Assembly: GCA_964509425.1 (NCBI GenBank)
Contig: CAZDWZ010000004.1
Coordinates: 1 to 64,000 of the forward strand
DNA length: 64,000 nucleotides
Reading direction: 5' to 3'
Source of the DNA: CAZDWZ01 sp964509425
Lineage (GTDB): Bacteria > Bdellovibrionota_C > UBA2361 > SZUA-149 > CAZDWZ01
Shown: piece after piece, positions 22,685-31,865 of the stretch
Position numbering within the stretch: position 1 is the first letter of the stretch
Layout: the number at the start of each line of letters is the position of its first letter
Notes under the pieces: generated by a model
Told to the model about the DNA's origin: nothing
Database searches by the model: none
What the model saw: the letters and a program-made list of their open reading frames with translations, nothing else
Position numbers and translations under genes: made by a program

Positions 22685-24298
22685 ATGGCGAAGAATAAGT
22701 TGGAGCAAGGCTATCTCCATTGGCAAGGAAAAGCAGGGGAAAAGGTCCCCGAGGGCTCGCTCGACATTCCGGGGGAGAGCAGCCTGTCCTCCGATCACTA
22801 CCTTCAAGAAATCGGTTATCCGGGCGAGTATCCTTTCACTCGCGGAGTGCAATCAAGTATGTACCGGGGCCGACTCTGGACCATGCGTCAATACGCCGGA
22901 TTCGGAGGGGCGTCCGCAACAAATCAACGATATCACTATCTTCTCTCGCAGGGGGTCAGCGGACTGAGCGTCGCGTTTGATCTTCCGACCCAGATGGGTC
23001 GAGATCCCGACCATCCGAATGCCGCCGGTGAAGTGGGCCGAGTAGGCGTCTCAATCGCCTGTATGGAAGATATGAGGACGCTTTTTTCGGGGATTGATCT
23101 CGCTGCCGTTTCGACGAGCATGACAATAAACGCAACAGCTCACTTGTTGCTCGCCTTCTACCTTGTGCTTGCTCGTGAGAGGGGAGTTTCTTGGGCCGAT
23201 CTGCGGGGGACGGTGCAGAACGATATCCTGAAAGAATACATTGCTCGAGGCACCTACATCTATCCTCCAAAACCCGCGATTAAAATTGCGGCCGACCTCT
23301 GCGAATTCTGCAAGGACAGCGTGCCACAGTGGAATACGATGAGTATTTCGGGCTATCACATACGTGAAGCTGGCTCCACTGCGGTTCAAGAGATTGCGTT
23401 CACCTTGGCCGATGGCATCGCGTATGTCGAAGAATTGCTCGATCGGGGCCTCGAAGTGGATGCGTTTGCATCTCGCCTGGCGTTCTTCTTCAACTGCCAC
23501 AATAATTTCCTCGAAGAGATCGCTAAGTTTCGTGCCGCGCGGAGACTGTGGGCAAAAATCATGAGGGAGCGATTCGGCGCAACCAGTGATCGTGCCTGTA
23601 TGCTCCGATTCCATACTCAAACGGCGGGTTCATCGCTTACCGCGCAGCAACCATTGACCAATGTGGTGCGGACAACGGTGCAGGCGCTTGCCGCCGTTCT
23701 CGGAGGCACTCAGTCTCTTCACACCAATTCTTATGATGAAGCGCTTGGTCTTCCGACCGAAGAGGCCGCCGCTCTTGCTGTGAAAACTCAGCAGGTGCTT
23801 GCCTATGAAACCGGTGTGGCAAACTGGATCGATCCGTTTGCCGGAAGTTACACTATTGAACGCTTAACAGACTCGCTTGAACGGTCGGCTCTTGAGATGA
23901 TCGAACAGATCGACCAGATTGGCGGAATGGTCCGGGCAGTGGAGCTAGGCGTTCCTCAGAAGGAGATAGAAGAATCGGCCTACAAATATCAGCGGGCGGT
24001 TGAGTCGGGCGAGGTGAAGATTGTGGGGATGAACTTTGCCGAGGACGGCGACGGCCAAGCCAGACCGGCGGCGCAGAAAATTGATCCAAAATTAGAAACT
24101 GAGCAGATCGTCCGCATTCAATCCTATCGCTCGGCGAGAGACGGAGCTGTCACGCTCGAGAAACTCACGGCGCTCCGGGTTGCGGCGGGAGAGGGCCGAA
24201 ACATCCTGCCGCCCGTTATCGCAGCGATTCAGGCTCAGGCAACACTTGGGGAAGTCTCTGACGTCCTTCGCGAGGTCTTCGGCGAGCATTCGGAGTAG
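22685..24298 (+). CDS. Methylmalonyl-CoA mutase, catalytic (large-type) subunit without B12 domain
   Basis: The 537-residue protein shows the mutase substrate domain: YPFTRGVQSSMYRGRLWTMR, QYAGFGGASATNQRYHYLLS, AFDLPTQMGRDPDHPNAAGE, STSMTINATAHLLLAFY, GTVQNDILKEYIARGTYIYP, and RFHTQTAGSSLTAQQPLTNV. It lacks the C-terminal cobalamin-binding DxHxxG domain, so a separate B12-binding subunit must be encoded elsewhere. It interconverts methylmalonyl-CoA and succinyl-CoA. The frame is open upstream to 22529; ATG 22685, preceded by GAGAACGCGAG, fits the family start. Confidence 0.95.
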   Translation: MAKNKLEQGYLHWQGKAGEKVPEGSLDIPGESSLSSDHYLQEIGYPGEYPFTRGVQSSMYRGRLWTMRQYAGFGGASATNQRYHYLLSQGVSGLSVAFDLPTQMGRDPDHPNAAGEVGRVGVSIACMEDMRTLFSGIDLAAVSTSMTINATAHLLLAFYLVLARERGVSWADLRGTVQNDILKEYIARGTYIYPPKPAIKIAADLCEFCKDSVPQWNTMSISGYHIREAGSTAVQEIAFTLADGIAYVEELLDRGLEVDAFASRLAFFFNCHNNFLEEIAKFRAARRLWAKIMRERFGATSDRACMLRFHTQTAGSSLTAQQPLTNVVRTTVQALAAVLGGTQSLHTNSYDEALGLPTEEAAALAVKTQQVLAYETGVANWIDPFAGSYTIERLTDSLERSALEMIEQIDQIGGMVRAVELGVPQKEIEESAYKYQRAVESGEVKIVGMNFAEDGDGQARPAAQKIDPKLETEQIVRIQSYRSARDGAVTLEKLTALRVAAGEGRNILPPVIAAIQAQATLGEVSDVLREVFGEHSE

Positions 24299-24301
24299 GA
24301 A

Positions 24302-25735
24302 TCAGGCGCTCGCCGCTGTCAAAAGAGGGGACGACGCGGCGTCATCAAACTTTTCACAGTCGGAGTCAAACGTCTCCAGTTGCGAGATGGTTTTGGTCAG
24401 TATGTTGGTGACTCGAAGCAGACTTTCCGCATCCACCCATTCATCGGAAGTGTGACTGCCCGAGCCGTGCGGTGCGACGATGATTACCGGAATACCTTTT
24501 TCCGCAAAACGGTTTTCGTCTGCAACGCTTCGTCCGATGCCGATCTGAACTTTGTGAACGAGCTGGTTCGTGCAGGAAATAACGTATCGCGCGGCCGGCG
24601 AGTTTGGAGAAAAGAAGTATGGTTTTCCGGCGGGAGTGGGACGTGCTCGCTCCCTCACTTGGATTTTGGCTCGACCATCAACTTTTCCTGTTTCACGCAG
24701 CTGCTGGATAAGCGTTTCGAGGGCTTGAAGCTCATCGCTGGCGCTCTCGCCGGGGATCAACAGGCGGTCAAAAACAATTTGGGCCCGTTCGGGCACGCTG
24801 TGAATTCCTTTTCCCCCGGAGAAGGAGTTTACATAGCTCGAAGAGATGGCGCTTACCCCTTCCCGCGAGAATTCTTTTTTTGACCGCTCCGAGTGTCGCG
24901 CTAAGGCCGAGAGGAGGTGTGCTCCTTCGTGAACCGCGTTCACCGCATGGGGATGGAGCTCCGCATCCGCTCCATGGCAAGCGTGACCCTCGATATCAAT
25001 AACAATTTCCGTTCGTCCCAGACGGCCCAGGCCTATCCATTGTTGGTCCGGACTGCGACCGCTGTCTGCTATCTCCGGCACAACCGCAAGTTTTACATCC
25101 GACACGAAAGGATGTTCGAGGAGCCGAGTAGCTCCGAACGACCAGAATTCTTCATCGGCCAGAAAAGCGATTTTCACTTTCCATCCGGGTGGTGGCTCGG
25201 TCGCTGCGGCGGCGAGGATTGCCGCGATTCCCGCTTTGAGATCGAATGCGCCCAAACCCGACCACCGAAGTCGGTCGTTGATCCGATTTTCCGTTAGAAC
25301 GAAAGGATCGTGCCTCCAGCCTGATTTAATGTCTGCGGTGTCAGTGTGGGCGTAGAGGAGAAGCGATTTCTCGCCGAAGCCCCGCTCCGCGATCACATTG
25401 GCCCGCTCGGGAAGCTCAATCTGGAAGCCGTTTTCGACGACTCGAACGGCCGGCTGAAAGACCTGTCGCTCTACGTGATAGCCGAGCTGACGGAGCTTTT
25501 TCTCTAAATAATTGTTAATCTCTCGCTCGTTCCCGACACCCAATTCGCAGGCGGGCGGGCGAGCTGAAGCTGAGGCGGCGAGAACTTCGGGTTGAGGAAC
25601 GATAATGGTGCGATAGGGGTTTATCGAGTTAATTGCCACCAGATCCGCAAGCAGATCGGAAACTGGAATATCGGAAGTCGAATTTTCGGATGAAGGCGGT
25701 TTGGCATTTGTTCTCATTACTTCCTGCATCTTCAT
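24302..25735 (-). CDS. M20-family metallopeptidase / deacylase
   Basis: About 477 residues. The M20 metal-site motifs are present: LLLYAHTDTADIKSGW (His and Asp), LRWSGLGAFDLKAGIAAILA (bridging Asp), AFLADEEFWS (catalytic Glu pair), and the late His in PHGSGSHTSDEWVD. The dimerisation domain begins near GRLGRTEIVIDIEGHACHGA. The family includes ArgE, DapE and carboxypeptidase G2-like enzymes; the substrate is not determined. DapE is tempting because dapA and dapB are in this window, but the sequence does not look like classic DapE. Start is uncertain (ATG 25735, 25729 or 25717); the frame extends to 26014 without conserved content. Confidence 0.82.
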   Translation of the reverse strand: MKMQEVMRTNAKPPSSENSTSDIPVSDLLADLVAINSINPYRTIIVPQPEVLAASASARPPACELGVGNEREINNYLEKKLRQLGYHVERQVFQPAVRVVENGFQIELPERANVIAERGFGEKSLLLYAHTDTADIKSGWRHDPFVLTENRINDRLRWSGLGAFDLKAGIAAILAAAATEPPPGWKVKIAFLADEEFWSFGATRLLEHPFVSDVKLAVVPEIADSGRSPDQQWIGLGRLGRTEIVIDIEGHACHGADAELHPHAVNAVHEGAHLLSALARHSERSKKEFSREGVSAISSSYVNSFSGGKGIHSVPERAQIVFDRLLIPGESASDELQALETLIQQLRETGKVDGRAKIQVRERARPTPAGKPYFFSPNSPAARYVISCTNQLVHKVQIGIGRSVADENRFAEKGIPVIIVAPHGSGSHTSDEWVDAESLLRVTNILTKTISQLETFDSDCEKFDDAASSPLLTAASA

Positions 25736-25897
25736 GCGTTGAACTATCGAACGCCGGATTGCAAATTTTGAACGCCGCAGATCGAAACGCGTGTGAAAAC
25801 GATTTCCCCCGGATTCGATAACTTTAGGATAGGAAAAACGGCGCACCGCGTAAAGCAGGTAAACAGCGCAGAAAGATCGTTTTGTCAGGGACCTTAC

Positions 25898-26995
25898 ATG
25901 TTGAAGATCAATCTTGGCGATGTGGAACAGATTGCGAGCGAATGCGGGCTCGACGTTTTCGGTGTGATTGATCTCTCGCAACTTGAAAAAGCGCTTGAAG
26001 GAGAAAAAAAACACCTCAAGATCTGGCAGGAGCGCGGTTTCGCGGGGCAGATGGAATACATGAAGCGTTCCCCGGATTTGTTTTCCAGTGTAAAAAATTT
26101 CTTGCCGGAATGCCGATCGGTTGTGAGTTTCTCAGTCAATTATCTTCAACAAACACCCGGCGCTGATGCGGAAGATCCGTATTCGATCCCCCCTGCACCG
26201 TATGGCTACGGCCGAATCGCGCGATATGCATGGGGACGAGATTATCACCGAGTGCTTGCGTCGCGATTGAAAAAGTTTGCGAAAAATCTAGAATCGATGG
26301 GCGGATTAGGAGGAGAACTCCGGTATCGGATTTTTAGTGACGCCGTTCCACTTCTTGAGCGCACGGTAGCAAAGAGTGCTGGTCTGGGGTTCATCGGGCG
26401 AAATACACTTCTCATTCGTCCCGGTCTGGGGTCCTTCTCCTTTCTTGCTGAAATCCTTTTGAATGTTGAAATTGAAGTCGAGACCAAAGCCCCCGATTCT
26501 TTTTCGCCTGGTTGCGGGAGTTGCTCGCGTTGTCTGTCTGCGTGTCCCACCGGGGCGCTCCCTGAGAGCGGCGTCCTAAATGCCGAGAGGTGCATCTCTT
26601 ATTTAACCATTGAAAAGCGAAGCGCCTTCTCGGAGTGGGAGGCTATGGCTGTTAGCGATTGGCTTTTCGGGTGCGACCTCTGTCAGGAGGTGTGCCCGTT
26701 CAATCATCGGGGACTTCAAGAAACAAAAATTAAAGATTTTCTTGCTCGAGAAAACCAAGGACCTTATATTTCCCTATTAAGAATCCTAAGAATTCGTTCA
26801 AAGGATGAGTTTCTCTCGCTCTATGCTGGAACTCCGCTGATGCGGGCCGGCTTTGAGCAGATGGTGAGAAACGCTTGCGCCGTAGTCGGGAATACAAAGG
26901 TCGTGGAGGCGATTCCGGAACTGGAGTTTCTTTCGAAGAATTCTGAATCTTTGCTCATTCGAGAAGCGTCCGTACGTAGTCTTGAACGACTCTAG
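25898..26995 (+). CDS. queG: Epoxyqueuosine reductase
   Basis: The 365-residue protein matches QueG: N-terminal GLDVFGVIDLSQLEKA, FSVNYLQQ, YGRIARYAWGRDYHRVLASR, GFIGRNTLLIRPGLGSFSFL, two 4Fe-4S motifs CGSCSRCLSACPTGAL and CDLCQEVCPFN, and a C-terminal HEAT-like repeat. It reduces epoxyqueuosine to queuosine in tRNA using cobalamin and two clusters. I take ATG 25898; the in-frame region from 25793 lacks family similarity. Divergent from the M20 peptidase gene. Confidence 0.95.
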   Translation: MLKINLGDVEQIASECGLDVFGVIDLSQLEKALEGEKKHLKIWQERGFAGQMEYMKRSPDLFSSVKNFLPECRSVVSFSVNYLQQTPGADAEDPYSIPPAPYGYGRIARYAWGRDYHRVLASRLKKFAKNLESMGGLGGELRYRIFSDAVPLLERTVAKSAGLGFIGRNTLLIRPGLGSFSFLAEILLNVEIEVETKAPDSFSPGCGSCSRCLSACPTGALPESGVLNAERCISYLTIEKRSAFSEWEAMAVSDWLFGCDLCQEVCPFNHRGLQETKIKDFLARENQGPYISLLRILRIRSKDEFLSLYAGTPLMRAGFEQMVRNACAVVGNTKVVEAIPELEFLSKNSESLLIREASVRSLERL

Positions 26996-27062
26996 TGCTT
27001 TGCCCGAGAAGAAGGACAAGATCGAAACTCCAAAGGCAATTTTGTCGAGCGATAAGGAGAAT

Positions 27063-27677
27063 ATGAACGGGATAACGGGAAGACTCTCAGCCAAAAGTGC
27101 ATCGAGATGCTTTGTCGTGGCCATGGGCCTCTTGGTTTCCAGTCTGATCTCTTGCGGTCCCTCGCTCGGGAATCTCATCGAAGTCCCGAGTTTGAACATA
27201 GCGAAGAAGTTGAATCCGACAGTTCGACTCACGAACAATACGTTTCTCTCCGTGGACGAATTTACCGACACGCGTCCAAGCCCGACCATTGCGGTCGTGG
27301 ACGGGAAAAAAGATGTGAAGACGACTGGTGAGGTTCTTCCGGTGGTGGTCAGCGGGCTCAAAGATTCGCTGGGGAATGCCGGATTTACGTTTTCGGATTC
27401 GGCCCCGGTAATCATCGCCGGTGAGGTCAGGAAGTGGTCCGCAGAGGTACAAGGCCGTCTCCCGACGAAGCTGAGTGCCGAGGGTCAGCTCTATCTTGAG
27501 GTTTTTGATCCCGCGAACAAGAAGATTTATTCTGGGGTCTACAATGGCTTCTCGTCGATGGAATCAAGCTCGATCACCGAAGCTGATCTCAAGCGAACGC
27601 TGTCGGGAGCGATGGAAGAGACGATTCGACAAATCATGGCGGACCGGCAACTGCTCGCGCTGCTACAATCCTACTAA
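27063..27677 (+). CDS. Putative outer-membrane lipoprotein
   Basis: The 204-residue protein has a lipoprotein signal: a basic N-terminus, FVVAMGLLVSSL, then lipobox LISC (Cys at about 31). The mature part, with VDEFTDTRPSPTIAVVDGKK, VSGLKDSLGNAGFTFSD and GEVRKWSAEVQGRLPTKLSA, resembles YajG/FlgP-type lipoproteins with repeated beta-alpha structure, but I cannot name the family. ATG 27063 has AAGGAGAAT directly upstream; the frame opens earlier at 26982 inside queG. Confidence 0.75.
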   Translation: MNGITGRLSAKSASRCFVVAMGLLVSSLISCGPSLGNLIEVPSLNIAKKLNPTVRLTNNTFLSVDEFTDTRPSPTIAVVDGKKDVKTTGEVLPVVVSGLKDSLGNAGFTFSDSAPVIIAGEVRKWSAEVQGRLPTKLSAEGQLYLEVFDPANKKIYSGVYNGFSSMESSSITEADLKRTLSGAMEETIRQIMADRQLLALLQSY

Positions 27678-27755
27678 TCCTCTGGTCAGTAATTAGTAGG
27701 CGATTTTTAGCCTTCGGCGCAGTTTTGCGGAAAGTCTGAGCACCAGATCTTGCTG

Positions 27756-27802
27756 GCTCGGCTACGCCGAGCAGTGCCGCATAACAGGCATCCGCCTGTT
27801 AT
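27756..27802. terminator. Two tandem hairpins between convergent genes
   Basis: GCTCGGC (27756-27762) pairs with GCCGAGC (27766-27772) around TAC, and ATAACAGGC (27781-27789) pairs perfectly with GCCTGTTAT (27794-27802) around ATCC. Both lie in the 165-nt gap between the lipoprotein and a minus-strand gene. The second stem has A/T-rich flanks, compatible with transcription ending from either side. Confidence 0.55.
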
Positions 27803-27842
27803 TTCGTAGCCACGTCACGAGGCCGGAACGTTCCCCCGATTT

Positions 27843-28316
27843 CTAGCCAAACGCGCTATTCTTGCCAGGCGATTCTTGTGCGACGAGTTGCTTTCGCAGC
27901 TCGGCATTCTCCACGAGCTGTCGCGCGTAAGCGCGAATCAAGTGACGGTGAAAATCCTCCAGCTGCTCAAAAGCACCCGAGAGGAAAAAATGGAGAACGC
28001 GCCAGAGGATCTTTTTCCCAAAAACAATCACCGGCCCGATGTAAGGTCGATGTGAGCTAATCGCGTGCGGTGGGCGAAGACCGCTTCGGTACGTGTTTGC
28101 GAGCGGGCTCAGATACTCCCAATCGTCGCGTGAGAGTTTGAAGTCGTCCGGAAAAAGTCGATGTCGCCGGTTCGAGATGTCCTGGATTTCAGTTCTGCTG
28201 AAGCTCTGGTGAGAATTCAGGCGCTTCTCGAGGTTCGCGCTCAGCACGGATTCAAGCTGTTTTGTTGCTTCTTCGCCGAGAGCCTGCGACCTCAGATAGC
28301 CAATTTTGCCGGACAT
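27843..28316 (-). CDS. Hypothetical protein, paralog of the divergent neighbour at 28393
   Basis: A 157-residue, mostly helical protein. Residues about 86-140 (AISSHRPYIGPVIVFGKKIL, then LEDFHRHLIRAYARQLVENA) align with its divergent neighbour (SHRPVVGKVILAVKGFI, then LEKNFHYHLVRFLNETAV). The SHRP-x-IGP-x-IVFGK segment also resembles the N-terminal part of some polysaccharide-synthesis glycosyltransferases and methyltransferases. It has no signal peptide. GAGGAAACC precedes ATG 28316. Function unknown; possibly a free-standing version of a glycan-enzyme N-terminal module. Confidence 0.7.
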   Translation of the reverse strand: MSGKIGYLRSQALGEEATKQLESVLSANLEKRLNSHQSFSRTEIQDISNRRHRLFPDDFKLSRDDWEYLSPLANTYRSGLRPPHAISSHRPYIGPVIVFGKKILWRVLHFFLSGAFEQLEDFHRHLIRAYARQLVENAELRKQLVAQESPGKNSAFG

Positions 28317-28392
28317 GGTTTCCTCGCATTCCTACCGTTCTTGTAGTAGATCGCGCTCAGGAAGAAAAGGTGAAAGGGAGGCGGTCGCCGAG

Positions 28393-29019
28393 ATGACGGA
28401 CGGAAAGATCAACGTCGAAGAGATCATGATGAAAATTCGAGAGCAGGTTCGCGAGGATCTCAAGAAGAATCCTCCGACCGGCCAGGCGGTTTCCGCCCTC
28501 AATCTTTGGACGAAACAAGGTGCGAGCGTTTCGTCGACTCCCGTGATTCATTCTGAAGAACTCCACTTCCTAAACAACCATTGGCGGGATTGGCAACAGG
28601 CAGAGCCGTTGGCTTCACATCGGCCCGTTGTCGGCAAAGTTATTCTCGCCGTGAAAGGCTTCATCAGCCGCACCGTGTGGAAGCATGTGATTGGACATTA
28701 TTTCGATCTGGAGAAGAACTTTCATTACCACCTTGTTCGCTTCCTTAATGAAACGGCGGTGTATATTGATCGCCGAGATGGCGAGGTCTTCGAGCAACTG
28801 AGGCACAAAATCGATCACGACACGGCGACGATCAATGCGCGAATGGATCGTCTGTTTGAGCTTGCAGTGTCGGAACGGATAGCCCTCTCTGAAGAGCTTG
28901 AGCAACTCCGGCGTTTGACGGCATCCTCAATTCAGGCTGCAGGTTCTGCTTCACCGGAAGCGCGAGGGCGGTCGTCAACTTCTCAAGAAGGACCTCTCCA
29001 ATCGTTAGCTGAGAAATAG
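28393..29019 (+). CDS. Hypothetical helical protein, paralog of the divergent neighbour at 27843
   Basis: A 208-residue protein: N-terminal MTDGKINVEEIMMKIREQVR, a central SHRPVVGKVILAVKGFISRT segment with an amphipathic or membrane-associated look, the helix YFDLEKNFHYHLVRFLNE, and a coiled-coil-like C-half ending in a Ser/Ala-rich tail. GGAGG precedes ATG 28393. N-termini of the form KINVEEIMxxIRExV are common at the start of O-antigen-type glycosyl- and methyltransferases, but no catalytic domain follows. The last 188 nt overlap the convergent radical SAM gene on the other strand. Confidence 0.68.
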   Translation: MTDGKINVEEIMMKIREQVREDLKKNPPTGQAVSALNLWTKQGASVSSTPVIHSEELHFLNNHWRDWQQAEPLASHRPVVGKVILAVKGFISRTVWKHVIGHYFDLEKNFHYHLVRFLNETAVYIDRRDGEVFEQLRHKIDHDTATINARMDRLFELAVSERIALSEELEQLRRLTASSIQAAGSASPEARGRSSTSQEGPLQSLAEK

Positions 29020-31609
29020 CGAATACGACCTCGGCCGGGCGCGGAGATGCCCGACGCGCATCGAACAAAAGCTCGAATTCTACGGTTGCGGGCTCCTGCG
29101 AGACGAGGGTGACATTTTTCAAGTGCTCACGAAGTAGAAAGGCCTTCTCCGACGGACCACTTCGCCGCTTGCTCCGGGACTGCTTTTTGTCAGTTTCACG
29201 AGTCACGACCGTCTCGAGAACGGCTTCGGAAAATGCGGTCGACGGTTCACCGCTCGAGCCGAGATCCAAGTGATCGGCCAGGAGCCCCGTGGGTTGAGAA
29301 AGGCACGTAAATCGGTAACGGACCGACTCCACGCACTCTTGGATTGCCGGAGCGTTGAGCGGGATATACTCCGCGCGCACGATTCGAAGTCCTTCCGGAA
29401 GCGCGGCGTTGTACCTATCTTTGAAGTCCTCGGGTGAAGTCTCTTCCGTCAGAAAAGCGTCGAGAAGTTCCTCACCGCTTGAAATTCCGAGCTGCGTCGG
29501 TGGGCCGAAGACCAGTCTCGGAAGCGGGTGAAATCCCTGTGAGAACGAAAGTGGAATTTCGGCGCGGCGGGCGGCTCGATAAAAAACGCTTACGAGTTCC
29601 AAGTGTCCAACATAGCGTTGATTACCGGTTTTTTCGTACACGACTCGGATTCGGCATCGCGGTTCATTAGATTGAACATTCTCGTGGTCCTGCGCGTTTT
29701 TTTTCAGAGTCAAAGCCTCTTCCGCTTCGTTCCTTGGCCAGAGAATATTCCGTCGCACGTCATAATCGCAGGCGCCGCATGTCGAACAGCTCTCAGTAAG
29801 ACAGTCCGGTGTCGGTTTGTTCCGAATTGCTCGCTGATATTCTTTGACGAAATAGGTTTTCGGAATACCGCAGCTCAAGTGATCCCAAGGGAGCACTTCG
29901 GTCAGCTCGCGCTCACGAAGGTAATAATTCGGATCAATGTTGCAATCCTGAAACGCCTGCATCCAAATTTCTTCGCGAAGCTGATCCTGCCAAGCGTCGA
30001 GCCGGGCACCCAATTCGTAGGCCCGCACCACTGCCGGAGCGAGTTCGCGTCCGGCACGGCAAAAAACACCCTCGAGAAAGCTGGAGAAGACATCATGGCA
30101 CCTGAAGTTTGCCCCGACGCGGCGAAGTCCGTCGGCCAGGAAACGCTGGCGCCGAACAGTCTCTTGCGGCGTAATTTGTTCCGCCCATTGAAACGGTGTG
30201 TGCGGTTTTGGGACGTGCGTTGAGACGCTGACTGTAACCTCTTTTCCCCTCGCTTCCGGAAGTGCCCGAATCTTTTTCGCGAGATCGATGATCCCCTGGA
30301 GATCTTCGTCCGTTTCGGTAGGCAGTCCGAGGATGAAATAGAGTTTGATACCACTCCAGCCCATATGAAAGACGTTATGAACAGTCGTCAGAATCTCATC
30401 GTCCGTGACGCCTTTGTTGATGACGTCACGAAGACGTTGCGTGCCACCCTCCGGTGCGACCGTAAATCCAGTCCGGCGCACACGCTGGACCTGTTCGAGA
30501 ACTTCAGGGGTGAGAGCATCGACACGTGTCGAAGGGAAGGAGACGGCGAGACGGTCGTTCTCGGCGTATCGGTCCATTATGGTTTTGAGGAGCGGGACGA
30601 TCGAGCAATAGTCGGCGGTGCTCAAGCTGAGCAGCGAAATTTCCTCATATCCACTTTGTGGGAGTGCCGTCTCAATCATGCGCAGGATCTCTTCCGGCGA
30701 GCGCTCGCGTTGAGGGCGATAAAGATATCCAGCCTGGCAAAAACGGCAGCCGCGCACGCAGCCGCGCATCACTTCGATGCTCAGACGATTGTGGACCGTT
30801 CGGATGTTTGGGACCAAAGGTTTCGACACGGAAGGAACGCCTTCGAGAGTTGGAAGGAGTCTTCGAACAACTTGCCGCTTTGAGTCATCTTTCGGGAGTA
30901 TCCGCGCGAGTCGACCGTCGTCTTTGACCTCAAGGTCGAACATCTCCGGAACATAGACCCCCTCAATTTTATGAAGCTCGGCGATGAGGGCGCGTCGTGA
31001 ATATCCCTGTTGTTTCACCGTGCGCACCGCATTTGTGATGTCCAGCACAGCTTCCTCAGCATCTCCCAAGAGAAACGCGTCAAAGAAAGGAGAGAGGGCT
31101 TCAGGGTGATACGAATACGGACCACCGGCAATAATCACGGGATCGGAGTCCAGGCGATCCTTGGCGTAGAAATTCAGGTCCGACAGTTCGAGCATCGCGA
31201 GAATGTTCGTCGCGCAAAGCTCGTATTGCAAGCTGAAGCCGACGATGTCGAAGTCACGGAGCCGACGTTTGGCCTCAAGGGATCTGATCGGAAGTCCCTT
31301 CTCACGGAGAACGGCCTCCATGTCGGCCATGGGCATATACACTCGCTCGGCCCAGGTGCTGCTCTCGCTATTTAAGATTTCATACAGAATCTGAAGACCT
31401 AAGTGTGACATTCCGACTTCGTACGTGTCTGGGAAGGCGAGCGCGAACCGGACATCTACGTCCGACTCCGCTTTTGTAACGGAATTAAGCTCTCCCCCGA
31501 GGTACTGCGCCGGCTTTTGGACCCGAAGAAGATCCGATTCCGGAAGTGGGGAACAGGCAGCCGGGCTATCGACGGGCGCAGGAAGATGGTTTTCGAACGG
31601 GCTGTTCAT
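28832..31609 (-). CDS. B12-binding radical SAM protein fused to a DUF2344 domain
   Basis: The 925-residue protein combines a TIGR03960-type B12/radical SAM half and a C-terminal DUF2344 (TIGR03936) half. It starts with a PAQYLGGELNSV segment and ALAFPDTYEVGMSHLGLQIL, and has a B12-fold region (VIIAGGPYSYHPEALSPFFD). The cluster motif is CVRGCRFCQAGYLYRP (Cys-x3-Cys-x2-Cys), followed by FPSTRVDALTPEVLEQV and FTVAPEGGTQRLRDVINKG. DUF2344 begins near residue 640 (IRVVYEKTGNQRYVGHLELV, FSQGFHPLPRLVFG). Many bacteria carry these as one or two genes; the reaction is not known. Its 3' end overlaps the neighbouring plus-strand gene by 188 nt. Confidence 0.92.
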   Translation of the reverse strand: MNSPFENHLPAPVDSPAACSPLPESDLLRVQKPAQYLGGELNSVTKAESDVDVRFALAFPDTYEVGMSHLGLQILYEILNSESSTWAERVYMPMADMEAVLREKGLPIRSLEAKRRLRDFDIVGFSLQYELCATNILAMLELSDLNFYAKDRLDSDPVIIAGGPYSYHPEALSPFFDAFLLGDAEEAVLDITNAVRTVKQQGYSRRALIAELHKIEGVYVPEMFDLEVKDDGRLARILPKDDSKRQVVRRLLPTLEGVPSVSKPLVPNIRTVHNRLSIEVMRGCVRGCRFCQAGYLYRPQRERSPEEILRMIETALPQSGYEEISLLSLSTADYCSIVPLLKTIMDRYAENDRLAVSFPSTRVDALTPEVLEQVQRVRRTGFTVAPEGGTQRLRDVINKGVTDDEILTTVHNVFHMGWSGIKLYFILGLPTETDEDLQGIIDLAKKIRALPEARGKEVTVSVSTHVPKPHTPFQWAEQITPQETVRRQRFLADGLRRVGANFRCHDVFSSFLEGVFCRAGRELAPAVVRAYELGARLDAWQDQLREEIWMQAFQDCNIDPNYYLRERELTEVLPWDHLSCGIPKTYFVKEYQRAIRNKPTPDCLTESCSTCGACDYDVRRNILWPRNEAEEALTLKKNAQDHENVQSNEPRCRIRVVYEKTGNQRYVGHLELVSVFYRAARRAEIPLSFSQGFHPLPRLVFGPPTQLGISSGEELLDAFLTEETSPEDFKDRYNAALPEGLRIVRAEYIPLNAPAIQECVESVRYRFTCLSQPTGLLADHLDLGSSGEPSTAFSEAVLETVVTRETDKKQSRSKRRSGPSEKAFLLREHLKNVTLVSQEPATVEFELLFDARRASPRPAEVVFAISQLTIGEVLLEKLTTALALPVKQNLQPELRMPSNAGVAQALQRGLSVPTLQAQTDDPFAH

Positions 31610-31865
31610 AATTCAACGGCTCGGATTTCTATGTAGAGGAAAGTCTTAGGGTTTTGGAATTCCGGGTAAATAGCATGAAATTTCACTAGAGACCACCAGG
31701 TCCGACCTCCAGCGGAAGTCTCATCGGCACGAGAAAAACCGCGGATAAATTCACGAACCTGTGATTTTAGGACGACATGTAAAGACATCTTTTTGCTCCG
31801 CCCGCTCAGCGAGCGACTGAGCAGGGAGACTGCGGGGCAAAACCTTTTTAGCGAGACAAGGTCAG

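Noticed and set aside
23051..23620. 189-codon open frame on the minus strand
   Set aside because: It is antisense to methylmalonyl-CoA mutase.
29603..30223. 206-codon open frame on the plus strand
   Set aside because: It is antisense to the radical SAM/DUF2344 gene, which has clear motifs across this region.
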